Positions 26,569 to 35,544 are shown, counted from the stretch's first letter. The stretch: 64,000 nt of DNA from an uncultured Bacteroidaceae bacterium (GCA_905233765.1 CAJOCU010000020.1:1-64000), one strand, 5' to 3'. The notes: a model not told the origin generated them from the letters alone. Translations and numbers: made by a program.

Positions 26569-27204
26569 TCATTCCGCAGGTTCCTCCCCTCCCTGACGGG
26601 AGGGGCTGGGGATGGGTCTGTTCTTCTTATTCAACTGATTCATCGCCATCTGAATCCCTGCCAAGCAAAAGGTCTTGATGGCGGCAGACGTGTGTTTGGT
26701 GCACTCGGGGATGAGCGCCTCCTCCTCGGGCGGGAACTGACTTAGGACATAATCCACCTGCTGCCCTTTGTAGAAGTCATTGCCAATGCCGAAGCGCAGA
26801 CGAGCATACTGCTGTGTGCCAAGAATCTGCGCGATGTGCTTCAAACCATTGTGACCGGCATCGCTGCCACCAGGCTTCATGCGGAGTTGACCAAAAGGCA
26901 AGGCGATGTCATCGACACAGATGAGCAAGTGCTCCAACTCGATCTTCTCCTGCTGCATCCAATAACGGACTGCATTGCCGCTGAGGTTCATGAAGGTGCT
27001 GGGCTTCAGCAGGATGAGCTGACGGCCTTTGACGCTTATGCGCGTGACAAAACCATAACGCTTGTCCTCCCACACCGTGGCCCTTCCCTTCTCTTCGTTG
27101 ACGGATGCAGCCAGTGCCTCCACTATGCGAAAACCGATGTTATGTCGTGTGCCTTCGTAGTCAGGCCCTATATTGCCTAGGCCTACGATTAAGAATTTTT
27201 CCAT
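26569..27204 (-). CDS. pth: Peptidyl-tRNA hydrolase
   Basis: Releases tRNA from prematurely dropped peptidyl-tRNA; cytoplasmic, 211 aa. Motifs: [20 protein letters not shown] with the following HNIGF (catalytic His), FMNLSGNAV (Asn that binds tRNA), and [20 protein letters not shown] followed by [13 protein letters not shown] (catalytic Asp and conserved His). The start is ATG at 27204; the frame runs 25 codons further upstream, but that stretch is the rplY terminator hairpin. The C-terminal [17 protein letters not shown] is encoded by palindromic element A2 and looks like an added tail, since Pth normally ends shortly after the MNQLN-type helix. Confidence 0.94.
   Translation of the reverse strand: MEKFLIVGLGNIGPDYEGTRHNIGFRIVEALAASVNEEKGRATVWEDKRYGFVTRISVKGRQLILLKPSTFMNLSGNAVRYWMQQEKIELEHLLICVDDIALPFGQLRMKPGGSDAGHNGLKHIAQILGTQQYARLRFGIGNDFYKGQQVDYVLSQFPPEEEALIPECTKHTSAAIKTFCLAGIQMAMNQLNKKNRPIPSPSRQGGEEPAE
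26578..26616. repeat. Palindromic element A2 in the 3' end of pth
   Basis: CCCCTCCC-TGAC-GGGAGGGG (26586-26605) plus flanks. Its reverse complement aligns with element A1 well beyond the palindrome (both share an AGACCCA start and a GGAAG-like end). It encodes the Pth tail [11 protein letters not shown]. Confidence 0.85.
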
Positions 27205-27215
27205 AGGCTCAGAAG

Positions 27216-27250
27216 AAATTGGCTGCGCAGAAGAACCACGCAGCCAATTT
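27216..27250 (-). terminator. Terminator downstream of rplY
   Basis: Perfect 12-bp stem (AAATTGGCTGCG / CGCAGCCAATTT) with an 11-base loop in the rplY-pth gap. The T-tract read on the minus strand is short (TTTCTTCT). It also overlaps the apparent 5' extension of pth, which is why the 27204 start is preferred. Confidence 0.75.
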
Positions 27251-27292
27251 GCTATACGATGAAAGTAACTAATTTTCAATTGTCAACTGTCT

Positions 27293-27892
27293 TTAAGCTT
27301 CCTCCTCAGCGGCAGCAGCGCTACGTGCGTTACGGGTCATCTTGACCTGACATACAACAACGCTAGGACTGGTAACGAGTTCGAGGCCTTCGAAGCTGAG
27401 TTCACCAACCTTGATGGTCTTGCCGAGTTCGAGCTTTGTAACGTCGATATCAAGACGCTCGGGGATAGCGGTGTGGACAGCCTTCACCTTCAGTTTGCGA
27501 ACGCTAGCAGCGAGCTTACCACCAGCCTTGACACCTTCTGCAAGACCATTGAGTTTGATAGGCACTTCCATCACGATGGGCTTATCGTCGGTAATCTGGT
27601 AGAAGTCAACGTGCAGCACATTGTCCTTCACGGGGTGGAACTGAGCCTCCTTGAGGATAGCGAGACACTGCTTGCCATCGACATCGAGTTTCACTGTGTA
27701 AATATCGGGAGAATAAAGGAGCTTGCGGAGCTCTGCCTCGGTTGCACTAAACGATACAGCCTGAGGAAGACCTTTCTCATCCTTAAGTTCACCATAGAGG
27801 TTGCAGGGAATCACGCCCTGCTTACGCAGTTGCTTGGCAGCCTTCTTGCCGCCGGCGACACGTGCTGTGCCTTTGATTTCAATTGTTTTCAT
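27293..27892 (-). CDS. rplY: 50S ribosomal protein L25, long CTC type
   Basis: Binds 5S rRNA in the large subunit; 199 aa. The N-terminal L25 domain starts MKTIEIKGTARVAGGKKAAK and carries LRKQGVIPCNLYG. The C-terminal TL5/CTC beta domain (about 100-180) includes HVDFYQITDDKPIVMEVPI and ERLDIDVTKLELGKTI, ending in an alanine/glutamate-rich tail. The terminator at 27216 separates it from pth. Its promoter -7 box is predicted at 27986-27993, giving a leader of roughly 90 bases with a small CTGCC-TTT-GGCAG hairpin; I see no evidence that this leader is a regulatory fold. Confidence 0.96.
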   Translation of the reverse strand: MKTIEIKGTARVAGGKKAAKQLRKQGVIPCNLYGELKDEKGLPQAVSFSATEAELRKLLYSPDIYTVKLDVDGKQCLAILKEAQFHPVKDNVLHVDFYQITDDKPIVMEVPIKLNGLAEGVKAGGKLAASVRKLKVKAVHTAIPERLDIDVTKLELGKTIKVGELSFEGLELVTSPSVVVCQVKMTRNARSAAAAEEEA

Positions 27893-27985
27893 TTTCTTTA
27901 ATTTTTTGTGTTACTCTAAATGAATTTTGCTTCATTCGCCATCACACGGGCTGCCAAAGGCAGGGATGCGCTCCGAAAGCGGGCG

Positions 27986-27993
27986 CAAAGGTA
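27986..27993 (-). promoter_or_regulatory. -7 element of the rplY promoter
   Basis: CAAAGGTA on the plus strand reads TACCTTTG on the minus strand, a perfect TAnnTTTG. The expected -33 position (around 28014-28017) falls inside a heptamer repeat array. Confidence 0.7.
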
Positions 27994-28000
27994 GTAAAAA

Positions 28001-28028
28001 GTTGAGAGTTGAAAGTTGAAAGTTGAAA
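28001..28028. repeat. Heptamer array, 4 units, in the rplY promoter region
   Basis: GTTGAGA, GTTGAAA, GTTGAAA and GTTGAAA back to back, beginning 7 bases upstream (minus-strand sense) of the rplY -7 box. Gain or loss of a unit would move anything lying further upstream relative to that box. Confidence 0.85.
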
Positions 28029-28083
28029 GTTTTTTGCGTTTGGAGGCTATTTTTTTTGTTTTTTATGGGGTTTTGCGATGTTT

Positions 28084-28118
28084 TTTGCACGCGCAATAAA
28101 TAATAATGTGTATCTTTG
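28084..28118 (+). promoter_or_regulatory. Promoter of the 1343-aa secreted protein gene
   Basis: TTTG (28084-28087) and TATCTTTG (28111-28118), separated by 23 bases, slightly longer than ideal. The ATG at 28147 is 29 bases after the -7 box. Confidence 0.65.
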
Positions 28119-28146
28119 AAGCCAGAATAACTACACCGACTAAGAT

Positions 28147-31100
28147 ATGAAACGCTTTTATCATTTCTTTCTGATGGCGCTAGGCTTAATGCCTGCCTTG
28201 AGCGCCTCCGCACAAACCGATGTCACGGCAACGTATCTCACGAACTCCTCGTTTGAAGCCGATGCTGCAAAGTGTAATAACAGCACCAAATTGGAGGAGG
28301 GCACTGAAGGGCTTCGCGGCTGGAATGTGACACCCATCACGGGATGGACAACAACTAACCCCTCGAAGCAACTGCTCATCTCTGCAGCCTGTGCTACAGA
28401 CAACGGCTTCGGCAAGACGGATATCCCTGATGGGACCTATGCCATCTATCAACGCTTTGGTTGGGGATCGGCCACAGGTACCATCTCGCAAAAGACAATG
28501 CTGGCGATGCCCGTCGGGAAGTACAAACTGACGTTCAAATACAAAGCTTTTGCCGCCAATGGGGCACAATCGACCTGTACGGTGGCAGCTAACGGGGCAA
28601 GCACGCTGAGGAATACGTCATACAGTTTCGATGCTGGCAGCAACAATTGTATGGCCTCATCGAATTGGAATGTTGGTAACCTCACCTTCAATGTGGAGAA
28701 AGAAGAAACCGTCACCATCCTCTTCACCAATACGTTCGGCGACGGCGGCAGCTGCATCGCTATCGACGACATTCACCTCATCAGCGTCCCTGACGATTAT
28801 GTAGAACCGACAATCATCGGCGGTAAAGAAACCGACGTACCATCGCCCACAGAGGGTGTCATCACGCATGACTTTGTGAGCGAGGCGGCAATGATGCAGG
28901 ATCTGCTGCAGATGCTGACGAACCACCTGACCTACATGAAGAGCCTCTATAACCCCTGTGTCTCCCCCACCTCAAAGGGTGAGGACTGCGGCTACTTCAA
29001 AGACACCGAAGGATCGAACAACGACGAGAAGGTCGTGCGTCCGAATGCAGACTTCTCGATGGTCTGTGCCTTCCTCTATAAATATGCCAAGGGGAAGACA
29101 ACCCTGCCTGCAGGCATCACTTGGGACGACGTGAAGGAGATGGCCCTGAAGAGCCTCATCTGGGGATATAGCAGCCATAAGGCCAACAAGTTTAAGGTGA
29201 CGAGTCGCAATGCCTACTGGGGCAGCGTCAGCACCTCCGATTACACTTGGGAGAGTTCCTTGTGGGCCATGTCACTCTGCTATTCCGCTCACTTCTTGAA
29301 GGATGAGCTCAGCGCTGACCAGAAGACCTATATATATAATATGGTAAAGGCGGAGTGCAACTATGAGTTGGGGCGTAGCATCCCCACGGGCTTTGCCGGT
29401 GACACGAAGGCAGAGGAGAACGGTTGGGAGGCTGACATCCTGGCTTGCGCACTGGGTCTCTACCCAAACGATGCGCTGGCATCCCAGTGGTTCGATCGCT
29501 TGCGTGCTTTCGCCATCAATAGCTACTCACAAGTAGATGATGTTAGTGACCAAACAGCCATCGACCCCGATTACGATACCAAAACCGTAGCCAGCTATTA
29601 CAAAGGCAAGAACCTCTATGACGACTACACGCTCCAGAACCATAACCTCTTCCATACCAGCTACCAGAACGTGGTGCAGCAGGAATTGGGCGAGGCCCAT
29701 CTGGCTATGTTGCTGTTTCAGGGTGACGACCTGAAGTGGAAGACCAACGCGCTGATGCACAACCAACAGCACGTGATGGACGATGTACTGAACTGGCTGG
29801 CTCTGGCCGATGGTGAGTTGGCGATGCCCAACGGCAACGACTGGAGCCTGTTCCTCTTCGACCAAATCACCTCGTACTCCACGATGGCCTGCTTCCTACG
29901 CGATAGGAATGCGCTGCTGCTGGAGAATATGGCTTATAAGTTCATCAAGGCACGTCAGCAGACGACCGACGACGGCTCATGGTTGCTGCGCAGCGACGTG
30001 GGCAGCCGCCGCATGGGTGTGGAGGCGCACCGCGTGATGATGACCTATCTTATGCATGTCGCTGCCTCCACCGCCGACTTGAAACCGGCAACATGGAAGG
30101 AGTTCAGCGAACAATACCAGGAAGCCCACCTCTTCAAAAGCCAAAACATCGTACGTGCCTCCTCGAAGGATCGCTTCGTGACCTTCTCTTGGAGCACAGG
30201 CCTCAGCAGCTACACAGGCTACTTCACCGACACCACGCCTGACCGCAATAAGATCATCTGCCCCTATCGTGCCAATAACACAGGCAACATTCTCGGTTGG
30301 TACAACGTCAGTGGCAAGGGCACCAACGCCACGCCCATGGTGAGTGGTATCTACGACCTGAAGGGCAACGCCTTCACCATGAACGGACGCATCAACACCA
30401 ACGACGCAACACTGGAGAACAGCTTCGTACTGGCTGCCACACCGGGTAATGCCATCGTCTATATGAATAATGTGAAGGGCCTGCAAAACGGAACCATCAC
30501 AGGTCGTCGCGGTGGTCTGCTGGCCATCACCACCGATGAGTTCACACGTCCGCAGCGCACCCTCTATCATGCAGGAGGCCGCGTGCAGGCTGACGGCTCC
30601 AAGACCGTGCAGTTCGAGGGCACATGGGCCAATATCGACAACAGCATCGGCGTAATTACCGTGAACGCCACCAACCTGATGGCTTTCGGCGAACGGGCCA
30701 ACAACAACTCTATCAACTGCTCGAAGTTCTATCCCATGTATTCGATGCAGAGCGAGAGTTTCACGAAAGGGAAAGTGGTGGACCGCGCCGCCGTCATCTA
30801 CTACAGCCAAGTGGATAGCGCTACGACGAAGGCGTTGGCCGAGCAGGTCGTCAGCCTCACCGAGCAACTGCCTGAAGGTTGGAACGGTCTTATCTGCACC
30901 GACCCCGACGGCACACGCTACGTGATTGTGGCCAATCTGGCTGGCAGCAGCACAAACAAAGCTGAAGTAAAAGGTATTACAAGCGAATATGGAGCACCCG
31001 TATTTGCCGAAGAGACCTATGTCGTGGAGGACAAGGCGAGCGCCATCATCCGTCTCGACGAGAGCCATGCGCTGATGCAGCCGCTGAAAGTGTTTGTGAA

Positions 31101-32178
31101 GGGCTCCGGGGTTGTGGCCAAGTGCTTTAATCCTTACGACGACCAGCAACTGAACCTGCGCACCAGCAGCGGACAGACGGAGGTGGTGACGGTCACCATC
31201 CTCGCAAACGGAACGGCAGTCTCTAAGCAGCTGACCCTTGGCGAAGGTACAACCATCCTTCGCCTCAACAACGACGAGATCGTGGTCGTAGAGCCCGCAG
31301 AGGAAAAGTACTATTACGAGGACATCACAGCACAGTATCTCACAAACCCTAGTTTCGAGGAGGACGTGACGTGGGGCACTACGGGGAATATCACACTGAA
31401 CGGTGTGACCTACAACCCGTGTTACACACAGAGCGTGGCAGCGGTCAACAATAACTTTCCGCAGGTGCTACCCGTAACCGGGTGGACACCGATGAACCTG
31501 CTTGGCACAGCCAGCAACTTCGCCCTCCTCTATTCCATGCCCTACAGCTTCACCCAATACTGCGTGTCGCCCTCTAACCTCGGCAACAGCGCCAGCATCA
31601 TGGCCGTACCCGCGGCCTTCGAAGAAGAAGTCGGCACACGGTGTCTCAGCATCCTTAACTCATGGACGGCTGGCACCAACGCCATCACCCAGGAGGTGAC
31701 GTTACCCAAAGGGGAGTACCGCCTCACCTTCAACATGAATTATGTCTGCCCCAACGAGGGCCGGCGCACGGAGCCCACCGTGATTTGCAGCACAGGCGAC
31801 AACATCAACACCTCACTGTGCGGCCTCGCCATAGGGTTTGTAGGGTACTACGCCCCCTACCCTACCACAGCCAATACGTGGCAAGAACAGGCGATTGACT
31901 TCAGCCTCACCGAATCAAGAGCCGTCACCATTCGCATGGGCCTCGCCACTTCGGCAGGTCAAGGTGCCGCCAACAACACCCGCCTCTACATTGATAACCT
32001 GCGCCTATGGCAGCAGAAAGAAGTGGTGCCCGTTGGTATCAATATCCCCGAAATGGACAATAATGACATAAATAGCAAATCGTCAAATTGTGAATGGTAT
32101 GACCTCAGCGGTCGCCGTCTCAGTACCGCCCCACTTCACGGCGTCTTCATCCGGAACGGCCAAAAGGTCCTCCGCTAA
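28147..32178 (+). CDS. Large secreted protein, duplicated beta-sandwich domains around an alpha-toroid-like core, possible polysaccharide lyase
   Basis: 1343 aa. The signal peptide ends LSASAQ. Two related modules begin DVTATYLTNSSFEAD (about residues 25-215) and DITAQYLTNPSFEEDVTW (about 1058-1295); both look like carbohydrate-binding beta-sandwich domains. Between them, residues about 235-680 are helical with repeated short motifs (SLWAMSLCYSAHFL, ENGWEADILACALGLYPND, NHNLFHTSYQNVVQQELGEA), resembling the alpha/alpha toroid of uronate lyases. A long beta region (about 690-1050) follows, as in two-domain lyases. The tail EWYDLSGRRLSTAPLHGVFI is a type IX-like sorting signal. The catalytic class is inference from architecture only; I cannot assign a PL family. 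Confidence 0.72.
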   Translation: MKRFYHFFLMALGLMPALSASAQTDVTATYLTNSSFEADAAKCNNSTKLEEGTEGLRGWNVTPITGWTTTNPSKQLLISAACATDNGFGKTDIPDGTYAIYQRFGWGSATGTISQKTMLAMPVGKYKLTFKYKAFAANGAQSTCTVAANGASTLRNTSYSFDAGSNNCMASSNWNVGNLTFNVEKEETVTILFTNTFGDGGSCIAIDDIHLISVPDDYVEPTIIGGKETDVPSPTEGVITHDFVSEAAMMQDLLQMLTNHLTYMKSLYNPCVSPTSKGEDCGYFKDTEGSNNDEKVVRPNADFSMVCAFLYKYAKGKTTLPAGITWDDVKEMALKSLIWGYSSHKANKFKVTSRNAYWGSVSTSDYTWESSLWAMSLCYSAHFLKDELSADQKTYIYNMVKAECNYELGRSIPTGFAGDTKAEENGWEADILACALGLYPNDALASQWFDRLRAFAINSYSQVDDVSDQTAIDPDYDTKTVASYYKGKNLYDDYTLQNHNLFHTSYQNVVQQELGEAHLAMLLFQGDDLKWKTNALMHNQQHVMDDVLNWLALADGELAMPNGNDWSLFLFDQITSYSTMACFLRDRNALLLENMAYKFIKARQQTTDDGSWLLRSDVGSRRMGVEAHRVMMTYLMHVAASTADLKPATWKEFSEQYQEAHLFKSQNIVRASSKDRFVTFSWSTGLSSYTGYFTDTTPDRNKIICPYRANNTGNILGWYNVSGKGTNATPMVSGIYDLKGNAFTMNGRINTNDATLENSFVLAATPGNAIVYMNNVKGLQNGTITGRRGGLLAITTDEFTRPQRTLYHAGGRVQADGSKTVQFEGTWANIDNSIGVITVNATNLMAFGERANNNSINCSKFYPMYSMQSESFTKGKVVDRAAVIYYSQVDSATTKALAEQVVSLTEQLPEGWNGLICTDPDGTRYVIVANLAGSSTNKAEVKGITSEYGAPVFAEETYVVEDKASAIIRLDESHALMQPLKVFVKGSGVVAKCFNPYDDQQLNLRTSSGQTEVVTVTILANGTAVSKQLTLGEGTTILRLNNDEIVVVEPAEEKYYYEDITAQYLTNPSFEEDVTWGTTGNITLNGVTYNPCYTQSVAAVNNNFPQVLPVTGWTPMNLLGTASNFALLYSMPYSFTQYCVSPSNLGNSASIMAVPAAFEEEVGTRCLSILNSWTAGTNAITQEVTLPKGEYRLTFNMNYVCPNEGRRTEPTVICSTGDNINTSLCGLAIGFVGYYAPYPTTANTWQEQAIDFSLTESRAVTIRMGLATSAGQGAANNTRLYIDNLRLWQQKEVVPVGINIPEMDNNDINSKSSNCEWYDLSGRRLSTAPLHGVFIRNGQKVLR

Positions 32179-32197
32179 ACTGTACCCTTCACCTATC

Positions 32198-32225
32198 AAC
32201 TCTAAACTTTAAACTCTAAACTACA
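32198..32225. repeat. Heptamer repeat before the asparaginase gene
   Basis: AACTCTA, AACTTTA, AACTCTA and AACTACA back to back in the 56-base gap between the large secreted protein and the asparaginase. Its second-strand form (TAGAGTT) is a variant of the GTTGAGA family. Confidence 0.7.
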
Positions 32226-32234
32226 CAAAACACA

Positions 32235-33272
32235 GTGCCCACAGGACGTGTCCTTCTCATCTATACCGGCGGCACCATCGGAATGGGACGAAATCCCGAC
32301 ACAGATGCCCTGGAACCACTGGACTTCAACCATCTCATCCAGCAGATGCCTGAATTCGGTGGCATTCCCGTAGGCGTGGATGCTTATCAGTTCCCTGAGC
32401 CTATCGACAGCAGCGACATGAATCCACAGCTGTGGGCACGTATTGTGGAAATCATCGTAGGACATTACGACCGCTACGATGGCTTTGTAATCTTGCACGG
32501 CACCGATACCATGGCCTTTACGGCTTCAGCGCTCTCCTTCATGTTGGAGAACCTGACCAAGCCCGTCATCCTGACAGGTTCGCAACTACCCATTAACCAG
32601 TTGCGCACCGATGGAAAAGAGAACCTCATCACCAGTATCGAGATTGCTGCTGCACATCACGCTGACGGCACACCCCGCGTGCCGGAGGTCTGCATCTACT
32701 TCAGCGGCAAGCTCTTGCGCGGCAACCGCGCTACGAAGATCAACAGCGAGGGTTTCAACGCCTTCGACAGCTTCAATCTGCCGCCTCTGGCAGACGTCGG
32801 CGTCAATATCATCTACCACGATGACCTCATCCTGCGGCCCGACTATGAGCGTCCGATGACACCCCACTTCGCCATGAATACAGACGTTGTCGTATTCACA
32901 TTATTCCCTGGTATTCAAGAGGAAACCGTTCGTTACCTCCTCACCTCGCCCGACCTGCGGGGCGTCGTAATGCGAACCTACGGCAGCGGCAACGCGCCAC
33001 AATTACCATGGCTAATGGAAGTACTCGCTGCGGCCACCGCACGCGGCATCGTCATCATCAATATCACGCAATGTGCTGCAGGACCTGTGCAGATGGCACG
33101 TTATAGCGGCGGCTTCCTTCTGAAGAACGCTGGCGTCATTTCCGGTTACGACAGTACTGTGGAGTGTGCCATCGCCAAACTCATGCATTTATTGGCTCAT
33201 AGCAACGACGCAGAGTTCATTCGACAGCAGATGTGTCGTCCCCTGTGCGGAGAAATCACGCTTAACGCGTGA
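32235..33272 (+). CDS. ansA: Type I L-asparaginase
   Basis: Cytoplasmic hydrolase converting L-asparagine to aspartate and ammonia; 345 aa, as expected for bacterial type I enzymes, with no signal peptide. First catalytic motif: VLLIYTGGTIGMG. Second catalytic Thr/Asp motif: FVILHGTDTMAFTASAL. Also the GSQLP-containing VILTGSQLPINQLRTDGKEN, and RTYGSGNAPQLPWL in the C-terminal domain. The frame starts with GTG at 32235 because an in-frame stop lies only 15 bases upstream and no ATG intervenes. It is probably cotranscribed with the upstream gene across the 56-base gap, although a promoter hidden in the repeat cannot be excluded. Confidence 0.94.
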   Translation: MPTGRVLLIYTGGTIGMGRNPDTDALEPLDFNHLIQQMPEFGGIPVGVDAYQFPEPIDSSDMNPQLWARIVEIIVGHYDRYDGFVILHGTDTMAFTASALSFMLENLTKPVILTGSQLPINQLRTDGKENLITSIEIAAAHHADGTPRVPEVCIYFSGKLLRGNRATKINSEGFNAFDSFNLPPLADVGVNIIYHDDLILRPDYERPMTPHFAMNTDVVVFTLFPGIQEETVRYLLTSPDLRGVVMRTYGSGNAPQLPWLMEVLAAATARGIVIINITQCAAGPVQMARYSGGFLLKNAGVISGYDSTVECAIAKLMHLLAHSNDAEFIRQQMCRPLCGEITLNA

Positions 33273-33322
33273 AAAGATGATAAATCTTTCTCAAAAATAA
33301 GGTGCGTTCAAAAGGAAATGAG

Positions 33323-33330
33323 TATATTTG
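33323..33330 (+). promoter_or_regulatory. -7 element of the lplA-gcv operon
   Basis: TATATTTG, a perfect TAnnTTTG, 27 bases before the lplA ATG. I see no TTTG at the usual distance upstream. I looked for a glycine-riboswitch-like leader; the leader is only about 20-30 bases, so none fits. Confidence 0.65.
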
Positions 33331-33357
33331 TACCCGAAATGTACTTTACCACCTTTT

Positions 33358-34083
33358 ATGAACTACCTGACATTGCCTTTTGAGGAAAACCGTCGCTTGA
33401 GTTTCTATCTGGCGATGGAGGAGTACGTAGCGCGTCAGCTCAATAATGGCGATGATTTGTTCTTCCAGTGGCAAGTGCAGCCTTCGGTCATCTTCGGGCG
33501 CAATCAGGTCATTGAGAACGAGGTCAACCTCGACTACTGCCGCGAGCACGGCATCCAGTTCTTTCGTCGCAAGAGCGGCGGCGGGTGTGTCTATGCAGAC
33601 ATGTCAAATGTGATGATGAGCTACATCACACGTTCCAATGAGGTGCAGACGACCTTTGCCCGTTACATGGAGATGGTATGCCAGATGCTCCGGGAGCTGG
33701 GTCTCGCAGCCACCTCTACACAAAACAACGATGTCCTCATTGGCGACCGTAAGGTGTCAGGAAATGCCTTCTACCACATCCCCGGCCACAGCATCGTACA
33801 TGGGACCATGCTCTTCGACACGGATATGGAGCATATGCTCCACGCCATCACACCGCCTCAAGTGAAACTGGACAAACACGGCGTGCAGAGTGTGCGCCAG
33901 CGCATCACATTACTGAAGGAGCACACTGAGCTAAGCATCGGTGCCTTCAAAGCCTATGCCCGTGAGCACCTCTGCCATCAGGAGATACATTTGACCAACG
34001 AGGATGTAAAAGCCATTGAAGTCCTCGAACAAGAATACCTTAACCCATCCTTTATATATGGAAAAGAAAACCTGTCTTTATGA
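33358..34083 (+). CDS. lplA: Lipoate-protein ligase A
   Basis: Attaches lipoate (via lipoyl-AMP) to lipoyl domains, here most obviously GcvH two genes downstream; cytoplasmic, 241 aa. Family motifs: FGRNQVIENEVNL, RRKSGGGCVYADMSN (lipoate-binding loop) and GDRKVSGNAFYHIPGHSIVH, with the Lys that contacts lipoyl-AMP. The start is ATG 33358; an upstream in-frame TTG at 33328 lies inside the -7 promoter box. The 3' end overlaps gcvT by 26 bases, so it heads the glycine cleavage operon. Shorter than E. coli LplA, lacking most of the C-terminal accessory domain. Confidence 0.93.
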   Translation: MNYLTLPFEENRRLSFYLAMEEYVARQLNNGDDLFFQWQVQPSVIFGRNQVIENEVNLDYCREHGIQFFRRKSGGGCVYADMSNVMMSYITRSNEVQTTFARYMEMVCQMLRELGLAATSTQNNDVLIGDRKVSGNAFYHIPGHSIVHGTMLFDTDMEHMLHAITPPQVKLDKHGVQSVRQRITLLKEHTELSIGAFKAYAREHLCHQEIHLTNEDVKAIEVLEQEYLNPSFIYGKENLSL

Positions 34084-35158
34084 CCGCCACGTGGCACTCG
34101 GCGCACTTATGTCGCCCTTTGGCGGATTCATTATGCCCATTCAGTATTCCAACATCACCGACGAGCACAACGCCGTGCGCCAGCACTGCGGTGTCTTCGA
34201 CGTGAGTCACATGGGCGAAGTGCGCATCACAGGTCCCGATGCAGAGCGCTACGTGCAACACATCTTCACCAACGATGTCACCGATGCACCCCTCGGACAA
34301 ATCTACTATGGAATGATGTGCTATCCCAACGGTGGCACTGTCGATGACCTGCTCGTCTATAAAATGGGCGACAACGACTTCTTCCTCGTCATCAACGCTG
34401 CCAACATTGACAAGGACGTGGCCTGGATGAACGAGCAGAAAGAAGGCTTCAACATCAACCTCGACCATCAGAGCGACTACTACGGCCAGCTCGCCGTCCA
34501 AGGCCCCGAAGCCGAAGCTGTCGTCGAGGAAGTCCTCGGCCTCCCCTGTGCAGAACTGAAGTTCTACACGGCCAAGACTCTCGAAGTTGCAGAAGGCGAC
34601 GAGGGCGAGACCATCATTGTTTCCAGAACTGGCTACACCGGCGAGGACGGCTTTGAGATCTACGGTTCCCACGAGTTCACCCAAAAGGCTTGGGACAAAC
34701 TCATGGAAAGCGGGCGCTGCAAGCCCTGTGGTCTTGGCTGCCGCGACACACTGCGTTTCGAGGTTGGTCTGCCGCTCTACGGCGACGAGCTCAGCGCTGA
34801 CATCAGCCCCATCATGGCAGGGCTGGGCATCTTCGTCAAGCTCGAGAAACCTGAGTTCATCGGCAAGGAAGCCCTCGCCGAGCAGAAGGCCAACGGTGTC
34901 GCTCAGAAGCTCGTAGGCATCGAGCTGGCCGACAAGGCTATCCCTCGTCATGGCTATGCTGTCCTGAAGGATGGCGAAGTCATCGGCGAAGTCACCACCG
35001 GCTACCACTGCCTCAGCGTGGATAAGAGCGTCTGCATGGCACTCGTCAAGACCGACTACGCTAAACTCGGCACCGACCTCGCCGTACAGATCCGCAAGAA
35101 GGTGTTCCCGGGCGTGGTTGTGAAGAAAAAATTCTACGATAAACATTATAAAAAGTAA
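34058..35158 (+). CDS. gcvT: Glycine cleavage system T protein (aminomethyltransferase)
   Basis: Transfers the methylene group from aminomethyl-lipoyl-H protein to tetrahydrofolate, releasing ammonia; 366 aa. Motifs: FGGFIMPIQYSNITDEHNAV, VFDVSHMGEVRITG, YPNGGTVDDLLVY (catalytic Asp), SRTGYTGEDGFEIY and the folate-site LPLYGDELSADISP. The start is ATG 34058, inside the end of lplA; an in-frame TTG at 34016 would deepen the overlap and adds nothing conserved. gcvH follows after 6 bases. Confidence 0.96.
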   Translation: MEKKTCLYDRHVALGALMSPFGGFIMPIQYSNITDEHNAVRQHCGVFDVSHMGEVRITGPDAERYVQHIFTNDVTDAPLGQIYYGMMCYPNGGTVDDLLVYKMGDNDFFLVINAANIDKDVAWMNEQKEGFNINLDHQSDYYGQLAVQGPEAEAVVEEVLGLPCAELKFYTAKTLEVAEGDEGETIIVSRTGYTGEDGFEIYGSHEFTQKAWDKLMESGRCKPCGLGCRDTLRFEVGLPLYGDELSADISPIMAGLGIFVKLEKPEFIGKEALAEQKANGVAQKLVGIELADKAIPRHGYAVLKDGEVIGEVTTGYHCLSVDKSVCMALVKTDYAKLGTDLAVQIRKKVFPGVVVKKKFYDKHYKK

Positions 35159-35164
35159 ACAATT

Positions 35165-35542
35165 ATGGCTACATTTCAAGCAGGACTCTACTACAGCGAG
35201 TCACACGAGTACGTTCGCGTTGAAGGCGAATTTGGTTACATTGGAATTTCTGACTATGCTCAGCATGCACTGGGCAATGTCGTGTATGTCGATATGCCTG
35301 AAGTCGATGACGAAGTCACCGCAGGCGAAGAGTTCGGCGCAGTGGAGAGCGTGAAGGCTGCCAGTGACCTGATTGCTCCCGTCAGCGGCACCGTCGTAGA
35401 GGTCAACGAAGCCCTCGAGGATGAGCCCGAGCTCCTCAACAAGGACGCCTTCGGCAACTGGATCATCAAGGTTCAACTCTCCGACCCGTCCGAGCTCGAC
35501 AACCTCATGGACGTGAAAGCATATAAGAAGCATTGCGAATAA
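35165..35542 (+). CDS. gcvH: Glycine cleavage system H protein
   Basis: Lipoylated carrier shuttling the aminomethyl group between P, T and L proteins; 125 aa, usual length. The lipoylation Lys lies in GAVESVKAASDLIAPVSGTV. Other family features: YSESHEYVRVEGEFGYIGIS at the start and GNWIIKVQLSDPSELDNLM at the end. A palindromic element (35545-35583) starts 2 bases after the stop. Confidence 0.97.
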   Translation: MATFQAGLYYSESHEYVRVEGEFGYIGISDYAQHALGNVVYVDMPEVDDEVTAGEEFGAVESVKAASDLIAPVSGTVVEVNEALEDEPELLNKDAFGNWIIKVQLSDPSELDNLMDVKAYKKHCE

Positions 35543-35544
35543 GA

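Noticed and set aside
27205..27279. 25-codon N-terminal extension of Pth
   Set aside because: The stretch is the rplY terminator hairpin; the conserved protein starts [11 protein letters not shown].
33277..33293. Terminator after the asparaginase gene
   Set aside because: AAAGAT-GATA-AATCTTT is a weak stem of A-T pairs without a convincing T-tract.
33274..33357. Glycine riboswitch upstream of the gcv operon
   Set aside because: Only about 27 bases separate the -7 box from the ATG, too short for the aptamer.
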